Assembly (NCBI GenBank): GCA_900768735.1
Contig: CAAGDZ010000066.1
Location: 1-5,050, forward strand
Direction: 5' to 3'
From: Oscillospiraceae bacterium
GTDB taxonomy: Bacteria; Bacillota; Clostridia; Oscillospirales; Ruminococcaceae
Length of the DNA stretch: 5,050 nt
Under the pieces are notes generated by a model. That model searched no databases, had not been told where the DNA came from, and worked only from the letters and a program-made list of their open reading frames with translations. This document shows positions 1 through 4,168 of the stretch, piece by piece (position 1 is the first letter of the stretch; the number at the start of each line of letters is the position of its first letter). Both the position numbers and the translations under genes were made by a program.

Positions 1-66
1 CTCTATTTGGCTACCCCAACATTTATTATAGAGCCTTTTTGTACAGGGAAATACGAAACGTAAATA

Positions 67-324
67 TCACTCAGGCCGAACACCCCAGTTATCGGCATTG
101 TGACCCTGCATAACCTTCATTTCAGATACAATCCCATTGGTTTTATCGGCTGATTCAGCTATTTTATTCAGATTTATGTCTTGATTTTTTGTGTTAAGCA
201 TTATTATTTTAGCAAGATTTGCAATTCTGGAAATCTGCAAAACCGCTATAAGAAGTAAAACAGCAATTGCTATCAATAGAATCTGGATTGAATATGTCTG
301 AAGAAATTCAATTATTTTTTCCAT
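67..324 (-). CDS. Small single-pass membrane protein of unknown function (85 aa)
   Basis: I do not recognise a family. The 85-residue protein starts MEKIIEFLQTYS and has one strongly hydrophobic stretch at about residues 13-32 (IQILLIAIAVLLLIAVLQ), a likely membrane anchor. A polar segment at about 45-72 (KNQDINLNKIAESADKTNG) looks helical and could form a short coiled coil. The ATG at 324 was chosen because an excellent Shine-Dalgarno AAGGTGG lies at 338-332, 7 nt upstream. The frame stays open upstream to an ATG at 408, but that one has no ribosome-binding site and lies inside a hairpin repeat. The stop is TGA at 69-67. A promoter at 510-538 would give a long structured leader. There is no signal-peptidase site, enzyme motif or recognisable partner. 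The reading is supported by the start signal and by composition, not by homology. Confidence 0.6.
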   Translation of the reverse strand: MEKIIEFLQTYSIQILLIAIAVLLLIAVLQISRIANLAKIIMLNTKNQDINLNKIAESADKTNGIVSEMKVMQGHNADNWGVRPE

Positions 325-363
325 AATTTCACCACCTTTCTCAGATATTATACCATAAATCAA

Positions 364-416
364 ATCACCGTAAGGTGATACGGCGGTAACGCCGTGCTTT
401 TGCCACAAGGCAAAAG
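364..416. repeat. Three consecutive perfect hairpins (imperfectly related inverted repeats)
   Basis: Three perfect stem-loops stand almost end to end. ATCACC/GGTGAT (364-369, 374-379) has loop GTAA. ACGGCG/CGCCGT (380-385, 390-395) has loop GTAA. CTTTTGCC/GGCAAAAG (397-404, 409-416) has loop ACAA. Read as plus-strand RNA, two of the loops are GUAA, a GNRA-type tetraloop. The cluster lies in the leader of the minus-strand membrane-protein gene. No U-tract follows any stem on either strand, so these are not simple terminators. They resemble interspersed palindromic repeat units, but copy number cannot be seen from one window. Confidence 0.7.
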
Positions 417-435
417 GATTTATTGGTAAAATGTT

Positions 436-506
436 CTCAGATGCGCGGGTAACCGCGCACCGTGCAACGCACGGCGAAATCCGATATTTCGAATTTCGGG
501 TCTGAG
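436..506. repeat. Cloverleaf-like hairpin cluster, probable interspersed palindromic element
   Basis: An outer stem CTCAGA (436-441) / TCTGAG (501-506) encloses three perfect inner hairpins joined with no spacer: TGCGCGG/CCGCGCA (442-448, 453-459, loop GTAA), CCGTGC/GCACGG (460-465, 469-474, loop AAC) and CGAAAT/ATTTCG (475-480, 486-491). The last left arm can instead pair with a second ATTTCG at 493-498, leaving only two unpaired bases before the outer stem. The cluster is richer in G+C than the AT-rich DNA around it. It adjoins the -10 box of the minus-strand promoter, so it would form the start of that leader RNA. A REP/MITE-like element or a structured leader both fit. Pairing is seen directly; function is unknown. 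Confidence 0.65.
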
Positions 507-509
507 GTT

Positions 510-538
510 ATTATAACATAATAATAAGCAAAATGCAA
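510..538 (-). promoter_or_regulatory. Sigma-A promoter for the small membrane-protein gene
   Basis: On the minus strand a -35 box TTGCAT (538-533) and a perfect -10 box TATAAT (515-510) are separated by exactly 17 bp. Transcription would start near 503, giving a leader of about 180 nt that contains both hairpin clusters before the ATG at 324. It is divergent from the RNA promoter at 615-643. Confidence 0.6.
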
Positions 539-585
539 TACATAAAAATCATTTTTAACAAATTTATTATATTATCTATAAGTTT

Positions 586-607
586 TTTTGAAAGTTAACT
601 TTCAAAA
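586..607. promoter_or_regulatory. Perfect 22-bp palindrome, candidate operator
   Basis: The half-site TTTTGAAAGTT (586-596) is followed directly by its exact reverse complement AACTTTCAAAA (597-607) with no spacer. It ends 7 bp before the -35 box of the structured-RNA promoter, centred near -53, and lies between two divergent promoters. That is a typical position for an activator or for a regulator shared by both promoters. Size and symmetry suit a dimeric helix-turn-helix protein such as the MarR or TetR families, but the regulator is not encoded in the window. The arms are too AT-rich and lack the U-tract context of a terminator. Confidence 0.6.
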
Positions 608-614
608 TATTTTC

Positions 615-643
615 TTGACAATTTCATAAAAATGTATTATAAT
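615..643 (+). promoter_or_regulatory. Consensus sigma-A promoter of the structured RNA
   Basis: A perfect -35 box TTGACA (615-620) and a perfect -10 box TATAAT (638-643) are separated by the ideal 17 bp. An A/T-rich stretch AAAATATTTT lies just upstream and could act as an UP element. The predicted start is at about 650. This is the strongest promoter match in the window, yet no plausible gene follows it within the transcript. Confidence 0.85.
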
Positions 644-649
644 AATAGC

Positions 650-846
650 AGAGTAGTTAAACATCAGCGCTTTATAGCTGATAGTCTTAATAGGTTTTAC
701 TTCCTGACAGATTATTTATCTGTCATTTTGCCGATACGCGAGTGTATCGGCGCGCGTGGTATATCCGTTAAATGTACTACGTTTATTCTGTGGGTACATC
801 ATGGTATCATTTTGCGCTGTGCTTCATTGCACAGCGTATTTTTTTA
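650..846 (+). ncRNA. Candidate structured small RNA, about 195 nt, no family recognised
   Basis: The unit runs from the predicted start of a consensus promoter to the U-tract of an intrinsic terminator. It contains successive perfect stems: ATCAGC/GCTGAT (663-668, 677-682), TGACAGAT/ATCTGTCA (705-712, 718-725), GCCGATAC/GTATCGGC (730-737, 744-751), CGTGGTA/TACTACG with one G-U pair (755-761, 775-781), then the terminator stem. The fourth stem competes with ATGTAC/GTACAT (772-777, 794-799). No convincing ORF lies within the transcript: the reading frame starting at 632 begins upstream of the transcription start, and the ATG at 772 has no Shine-Dalgarno and reads through the terminator. It does not show the long closing stem of 6S RNA, and I see no tRNA, T-box or known riboswitch core. 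A trans-acting small RNA is the simplest reading. A leader RNA for the downstream recombinase gene is possible. Confidence 0.7.
815..846 (+). terminator. Intrinsic terminator of the structured RNA
   Basis: A perfect 8-bp stem CGCTGTGC (815-822) / GCACAGCG (829-836) with loop TTCATT is followed by TAT and a run of T residues to 845. G814-U837 and U813-A838 can extend the stem. This is a textbook rho-independent terminator on the plus strand. Confidence 0.85.
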
Positions 847-945
847 GGAAAATGAAATTGAAGAGGTATTATAACGGATTCTGAAATTTTTTGTTCGTGT
901 ATACTCAATTTATAGGCTTGTTGTGAATTACTCCTTAAAGTCATC

Positions 946-974
946 TTGTAAAAAGGGATAAAAAATGTTATAAT
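946..974 (+). promoter_or_regulatory. Promoter of the tyrosine recombinase gene
   Basis: A -35 box TTGTAA (946-951) and a -10 box TATAAT (969-974) are separated by 17 bp, with predicted start near 981. This gives a leader of about 90 nt containing the 1009-1042 inverted repeat, so the recombinase may act on or next to its own leader. The stretch between the RNA terminator (846) and this promoter holds nothing else I can identify. Confidence 0.65.
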
Positions 975-1008
975 TTTATTATAGGGAATTACATACAAAA
1001 ATTTACAG

Positions 1009-1042
1009 CTTATTTCGTAAAATGAAAATTTTACGAAATAAG
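1009..1042. other. 15-bp inverted repeat with 11-6-11 core, candidate Xer (dif-like) site
   Basis: Arms CTTATTTCGTAAAAT (1009-1023) and ATTTTACGAAATAAG (1028-1042) are exact reverse complements around GAAA. The core can be read as 11-bp arm ATTTCGTAAAA (1012-1022), 6-bp centre TGAAAA (1023-1028), 11-bp arm TTTTACGAAAT (1029-1039), which is the layout of dif sites cut by Xer recombinases. Compared ungapped with the Firmicute dif sequence as I remember it, about 18 of 28 positions agree. The site lies in the 5' leader of a Xer-type recombinase, as difSL lies beside xerS in streptococci and lactococci. As RNA it would form a long hairpin with a GAAA tetraloop just before the ribosome-binding site, so a translational control role is an alternative. 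No U-tract follows it, so a terminator is unlikely. Confidence 0.5.
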
Positions 1043-1071
1043 AAGTACCAAAAGCAGAAAGGCCTGATAAA

Positions 1072-2145
1072 ATGTCCTACAACATAGATTTCAGACGAGT
1101 TACCGCCGACGCACCGGTTTGTCTTACAGAATATCTTAATTATCTTACTACAATTAAAAATCGCTCACAGCTCACAGCTTTGAACTACTACACTGATTTA
1201 AAGATGTTTATGCGATTTTTAAAAATAAAAAATAAGCTGGTTGCTGAAGATACGGATTTTTCTGAAATTACTATAGCCGACCTTGATGAAAAATATATAA
1301 GAAATGTAACGCTGAGCGATGCTATGGAATTTCTGAGCTTCACGGTAAGCGAGCGCTCTAATCATGCCAATGCTCGCTCACGTAAGGCTGTATCTCTTCG
1401 TCAGTTCTATAAATTCCTTACTAACAATAAAGCGTGGTTTACTGCAAGTCCTATGCTCAATCTTGAGCTTCCGTCTCCCAGAAACGCTCTGCCTAAGCAC
1501 CTCACGCTTCAGGAATGTGAACAACTGCTCAAGAACGGCTTCGGAGATTTTTCCACCTGGATGGATTACCGTGATTACGCTATGATTGTTTTGTTCCTAA
1601 ATTGTGGTATGCGTCTTAATGAATTGGTTGGTATAAATGTAAACGATTTCTCAAAGAATATTGATCCGTCTCAGCCTGATGTGATATATATTTCGGTGAA
1701 AATTGTCGGTAAAGGCAATAAAGAACGTATTGTTTACCTCAATGACCAATGTGTCGAGGCACTGGAAAAATATGTTGATATAAGAGATTCTGTTGTCAGT
1801 CCGAAGGAAAAAGCTTTATTTGTCAGCAAGCAAGGAAAAAGAATAACAAACCGACGTGTCGAGCAGATAATCGATGACAGGCTCACTAAATGCGGACTTT
1901 CCGGTAAAGGCATTTCCGTTCACAAGCTCCGCCATACCGCGGCTACACTTATGTATCAGAACGGCGTTGATGTGCGTGTATTAAAAGAGGTACTCGGTCA
2001 CGAAAATCTCAATACCACACAGATATATACTCACGTTGTCAACAAGCAGCTTCGTGAAGCAATCAACAGTAACCCTGTTATGGAAATTGAGACTGCTGTT
2101 CCCGATTATAAAGCCAATAAGGACGATAGTAACAACGATAGTTAA
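1072..2145 (+). CDS. Xer-type tyrosine recombinase, possibly a single-recombinase XerS-like enzyme
   Basis: This is a site-specific DNA recombinase of the phage-integrase/Xer family, acting in the cytoplasm by cleaving one strand at a time through a 3'-phosphotyrosyl bond. The N-terminal core-binding domain covers about residues 14-125 and the catalytic domain about 140-330. All family residues are visible: Arg181 (NCGMRLNEL), Lys214 (GKGNKER), His284 and Arg287 (HKLRHT), His310 (LGHEN) and the nucleophile Tyr319 (IYTHV). At 357 residues it is longer than XerC/XerD (about 300) and close to streptococcal XerS (about 356). The extra length lies in the N-terminal domain and in a charged C-terminal tail (335-357). 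The ATG at 1072 follows AGAAAGG (1056-1062) by 9 nt. It stands alone between its promoter and the convergent spoVM operon, and is bracketed by two similar palindromic sites. XerS-like status is inferred from length and context; XerC/D or an element-borne integrase remain possible. Confidence 0.9.
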   Translation: MSYNIDFRRVTADAPVCLTEYLNYLTTIKNRSQLTALNYYTDLKMFMRFLKIKNKLVAEDTDFSEITIADLDEKYIRNVTLSDAMEFLSFTVSERSNHANARSRKAVSLRQFYKFLTNNKAWFTASPMLNLELPSPRNALPKHLTLQECEQLLKNGFGDFSTWMDYRDYAMIVLFLNCGMRLNELVGINVNDFSKNIDPSQPDVIYISVKIVGKGNKERIVYLNDQCVEALEKYVDIRDSVVSPKEKALFVSKQGKRITNRRVEQIIDDRLTKCGLSGKGISVHKLRHTAATLMYQNGVDVRVLKEVLGHENLNTTQIYTHVVNKQLREAINSNPVMEIETAVPDYKANKDDSNNDS

Positions 2146-2173
2146 TTTCGTTATAATTTAAATTTTACGAAAT
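2145..2173. other. Second recombinase-associated palindromic site, overlapping the stop codon
   Basis: The 11-bp arm TTTTACGAAAT (2163-2173) is identical to the right arm of the site at 1012-1039, and the identity extends leftwards to a shared 14-mer (AAATTTTACGAAAT). The left arm ATTTCGTTATA (2145-2155) shares its first seven bases with the upstream left arm. The centre is 7 bp (2156-2162) rather than 6. An outer inverted repeat TTAATTTCGT (2142-2151) / ACGAAATTAA (2167-2176) extends the symmetry. Its left end lies within the recombinase stop codon. No U-tract follows, so it is a poor terminator. A degenerate recombinase binding site is the likeliest reading. Confidence 0.45.
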
Positions 2174-2226
2174 TAAAGTTATTTACATTTTCCTCCGATC
2201 TTCATATTATCTAATACAAAAACTTC

Positions 2227-2266
2227 AGGCTGTATCGGTTTCGCATCTGCGATTCTGATACAGCCT
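2227..2266 (-). terminator. Hairpin terminator between convergent units
   Basis: A perfect 10-bp stem AGGCTGTATC (2227-2236) / GATACAGCCT (2257-2266) encloses a second stem TCGCA/TGCGA. On the minus strand it is followed by GAAGTTTTTGT, a fair U-tract, 5 nt downstream of the spoVM stop. On the plus strand the following bases are not U-rich, so termination of the recombinase transcript here is less certain, although the stem may still serve both directions. Confidence 0.7.
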
Positions 2267-2271
2267 ATAAT

Positions 2272-2355
2272 TTATGCTTCCGTCTTTTTTATTCTAAAGA
2301 ACAAACGTAAAAAACCGGCAAGTATTCGCGGAGTTTTGTAAACTACAATCTTCAT
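2272..2355 (-). CDS. spoVM: SpoVM-like spore coat morphogenetic peptide (27 aa)
   Basis: The 27-residue product MKIVVYKTPRILAGFLRLFF + RIKKTEA resembles SpoVM, the amphipathic-helix peptide that recognises the curved forespore membrane and anchors SpoIVA, the base of the spore coat. Against the 26-residue B. subtilis peptide as I remember it, Met1, Lys2, Lys7, Pro9, Leu12, Gly14 and Arg17 match, and positions 10, 11, 15 and 16 are conservative. Pro9 is the residue known to matter for localisation. The rest alternates hydrophobic and basic residues, as expected for a peptide lying in the membrane surface. The ATG at 2355 follows GTGAGGT by about 7 nt, 18 nt after the preceding gene, and a terminator follows the stop. 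Position downstream of thiN matches B. subtilis. Such short genes are often missed. In B. subtilis it is under mother-cell sigma-E; I see no clear sigma-E promoter here. Confidence 0.88.
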   Translation of the reverse strand: MKIVVYKTPRILAGFLRLFFRIKKTEA

Positions 2356-2373
2356 TATGTAACCTCACTTTCG

Positions 2374-2535
2374 TCAACAGCAGAATAACAGCCATATTCC
2401 GATTACAATAAGCAATATGGCAAGTACAATAAGCAGTACCTCCGCGGAAAGATGTGTCATACAAATAAGCGCACCCGCAAAAGCGAGAATAAATGCCGGA
2501 AACTTATTTCGTCTTCCGCCGCTGCGTCTCATCAT
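2374..2535 (-). CDS. Small two-helix membrane protein of unknown function (53 aa)
   Basis: This 53-residue protein has a basic N-terminus (MMRRSGGRRNKF), a hydrophobic segment at about residues 13-28 (PAFILAFAGALICMTH), a short turn (LSAE) and a second very hydrophobic segment at about 33-51 (VLLIVLAILLIVIGIWLLF), ending Cys-Cys. By the positive-inside rule both ends should face the cytoplasm, forming a helical hairpin. The ATG at 2535 has a near-perfect AGGAGGG (2549-2543) 7 nt upstream; a second ATG follows immediately, and the ATG at 2540 is out of frame and stops at once. It lies between thiN and spoVM, 58 nt after thiN and 18 nt before spoVM, so it is very likely co-transcribed with them. 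I know of no such gene in the B. subtilis cluster. A role in sporulation or at the forespore membrane is a guess from position only. Confidence 0.78.
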   Translation of the reverse strand: MMRRSGGRRNKFPAFILAFAGALICMTHLSAEVLLIVLAILLIVIGIWLLFCC

Positions 2536-2593
2536 AACATATCCCTCCTATCGCTTAAAGTTATTACACTTTATTCAAAAGGAAGAATTTTGG

Positions 2594-3208
2594 TTACTTT
2601 TTTACCGTCATCACAAGAATAATCCCCTGCTCCGCCTCTACCCTGCAAGGAATGTCACAAAACTCATTGCTCACTCCGATAGGATACGAACGGCTCAGCT
2701 TATATTTACTGAGCGGGTACTCTGCATTTTTTATAGATACCGTTGCAGTATCTGTTACAGCGAAAATCGATAAATAACGTGATTTGTCGGGGATAATATC
2801 GGCTGTTGAGTTGCTCAATATAAAAGCGTCGGTTTCATCTCCGGTTATTCTGCCGTTTGCGCCATGTTCTTGGATATACAGAAGGGTCGCTATATTTGCA
2901 AGAAAATGGTCAGACCTGCCTCCTGTGGCAGCTGCAAGAGTAATATCAGCATATCCGCGCATAAGCGCCGTTTTTACAGCGAGCATGGTATCTGTGTCAT
3001 CCTTGTGGGTCGATGCACGGATTATCTCGCAGTCTTCCGGCAAATTGTTTTTTACACTATCAAAATCGCCCAAAATCAGATCGGGCTTTATATCCGCCTT
3101 AACCGCCTTATCATAGCCGCTGTCGGCACAAATCACGAAGCTGTCCTTATCGAAAACTACATTGTTGCAGCTTTCGGGACCTCCGCAAATTATAATGCAC
3201 TTTTTCAT
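2594..3208 (-). CDS. thiN: Thiamine pyrophosphokinase
   Basis: This cytoplasmic enzyme transfers pyrophosphate from ATP to thiamine, giving thiamine diphosphate, the cofactor of pyruvate- and transketolase-type enzymes. At 204 residues it has the usual bacterial length. The family motifs appear in order: ADSG (28-31), DLILGDFDS (43-51), KDDTD (69-73) and TGGRSDH (95-101) in the catalytic N-terminal domain, then a beta-rich thiamine-binding C-terminal domain with GVSNEF (178-183). The Asp-rich motifs bind Mg-ATP and substrate. The start codon overlaps the rsgA stop in a TAATG junction, so translation is probably coupled; the nearest purine-rich stretch, GGGAG, lies about 12 nt upstream. Its place after rsgA and before spoVM matches B. 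subtilis, minus rpe. No TPP riboswitch is visible, as expected for a salvage enzyme in a mixed operon. Confidence 0.95.
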   Translation of the reverse strand: MKKCIIICGGPESCNNVVFDKDSFVICADSGYDKAVKADIKPDLILGDFDSVKNNLPEDCEIIRASTHKDDTDTMLAVKTALMRGYADITLAAATGGRSDHFLANIATLLYIQEHGANGRITGDETDAFILSNSTADIIPDKSRYLSIFAVTDTATVSIKNAEYPLSKYKLSRSYPIGVSNEFCDIPCRVEAEQGIILVMTVKK

Positions 3209-4113
3209 TACTTGGATTTAAACTCCCACTCATTCAGTTTATCTGCTTCTTCGTACATCTTTACATAGCTGTCATAACGTGAGGGATTTATTTTGCCGGC
3301 AGAGAGTGCCTCTCTGATTGCACAGCCGCTTTCCTTTAAATGCACGCAGTCACGGAATCTGCACTTATCAACAAAATCCGAAAATTCTCTGAAGGAATAT
3401 TGCAGCTCATTTTTCGGCACAAATCCGTAGCGGCTTACTTCAACAGTAGAAAATCCCGGCGTGTCGGCTATATAACCGCCGCCTTGCAGCGGGTAAAACT
3501 CAACCTGCCTTGTAGTATGACGGCCTCTGCCGAGCTTTTTACTTATGTCACTGGTATCAGTGTTAAGACCCGGAAAAAGAATATTCATAAGAGAAGATTT
3601 TCCTACGCCGGAGTTTCCGATAAGCGCAGACATCTTTCCTGTTATCTGCTCCTTTATCTGATCTATGCCATTTCCCGTAATATTATCCATATAAATTACT
3701 TTAAAGCCGCAAGAGCGGTAAATATCGGCAAAACCGTCGCAGCTTTGCAAATCACGCTTTGTCAGAACCAGAATAGGCTCAATCCCCTTACTTTCAAAAA
3801 TCGAAATCAGCTTGTCCGTTATAAGCGGATTGGGCGCAGGGTCAACAGCCGACGCTACAAGCAAAGCACAGTCCAGATTTGCCATCGGAGGTCGGATAAG
3901 ATAATTCTTTCTGTCCATAATCTTGCATATTACCGGGAGATTGTTTTCCTCGATACAAATCATGACGTTATCACCGGCACACGGCGAAATCTTATTTTTT
4001 CTGAAAATTCCTCTCGCGCTACAACATAAAACGCCGTCGGAGGTAACCACATAGTAGTTACCGCCGACAGCTTTAGTTATCACGCCTTCAAAAAATTGCT
4101 TTTCCAAAGACAT
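3208..4113 (-). CDS. rsgA: Ribosome small-subunit biogenesis GTPase RsgA
   Basis: RsgA (YjeQ; CpgA in Bacillus) is a GTPase that checks late maturation of the 30S subunit near the decoding centre. The 301-residue protein has an N-terminal OB-fold (about 8-70), then a circularly permuted GTPase in which G4 TKRD (118-121) precedes G1 GNSGVGKS (166-173), the switch-I region GRGRHTT (195-201) and G3 DTPG (217-220). A C-terminal zinc knuckle is formed by Cys251, Cys256, His258 and Cys264. All diagnostic elements are intact. The start is uncertain: GAGG (4118-4115) is only 1 nt from the ATG at 4113, but 7 nt from an in-frame TTG at 4107, which would remove two residues. The gene lies 43 nt after the kinase gene and overlaps thiN by one base. 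In B. subtilis CpgA is a substrate of the neighbouring kinase PrkC, so the linkage makes functional sense. Confidence 0.96.
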   Translation of the reverse strand: MSLEKQFFEGVITKAVGGNYYVVTSDGVLCCSARGIFRKNKISPCAGDNVMICIEENNLPVICKIMDRKNYLIRPPMANLDCALLVASAVDPAPNPLITDKLISIFESKGIEPILVLTKRDLQSCDGFADIYRSCGFKVIYMDNITGNGIDQIKEQITGKMSALIGNSGVGKSSLMNILFPGLNTDTSDISKKLGRGRHTTRQVEFYPLQGGGYIADTPGFSTVEVSRYGFVPKNELQYSFREFSDFVDKCRFRDCVHLKESGCAIREALSAGKINPSRYDSYVKMYEEADKLNEWEFKSK

Positions 4114-4138
4114 ACCTCATTAAAAATTCTCAAAGTGA

Positions 4139-4168
4139 ATTATATATTTACCGGGCTTATTCATCCAA
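4139..4168 (-). promoter_or_regulatory. Possible weak internal promoter before rsgA
   Basis: On the minus strand a perfect -10 box TATAAT (4144-4139) follows a poor -35 box TTGGAT (4168-4163) by 18 bp, straddling the end of the kinase gene. It could give rsgA-thiN-spoVM some transcription independent of the kinase. The -35 box matches only three consensus bases and the region is AT-rich, so chance is quite possible. Confidence 0.25.

Noticed and set aside
1..38. CTCTAT/ATAGAG inverted repeat followed by CTTTTTG as a terminator at the window edge
   Set aside because: The stem is only 6 bp with a loop of about 21 nt, the sequence is cut by the window boundary, and the pairing GGCT/AGCC competes with it. 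Nothing firm can be said.
325..408. N-terminal extension of the small membrane protein from an upstream ATG
   Set aside because: The upstream ATG lies in a hairpin of the repeat cluster and has no ribosome-binding site, whereas the ATG at 324 has an excellent one.
364..506. CRISPR array
   Set aside because: The hairpins differ in sequence and there are no identical repeats alternating with unique spacers.
543..557. Short interrupted palindrome TAAAAAT-C-ATTTTTA
   Set aside because: It is simple A/T sequence in a very AT-rich spacer and is expected by chance.
650..846. 6S RNA as identity of the structured RNA
   Set aside because: 6S RNA is one long interrupted hairpin closing 5' to 3' ends. 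Here the stems are short and serial, and the ends pair only through a 6-bp alternative.
632..847. 71-codon plus-strand frame over the structured RNA
   Set aside because: Its ATG lies between the -35 and -10 boxes, upstream of the predicted transcript, and the frame runs through every hairpin and into the terminator. It has no ribosome-binding site.
772..854. 27-codon frame inside the structured RNA
   Set aside because: No Shine-Dalgarno, the start codon is inside a stem, and the stop lies beyond the terminator.
807..998. 63-codon minus-strand frame between the RNA and the recombinase
   Set aside because: It runs antisense across the recombinase promoter and the terminator, and has no recognisable protein character.
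2142..2176. Downstream palindrome as the terminator of the recombinase gene
   Set aside because: The stem is AT-rich with a large AT centre and is not followed by a U-run.
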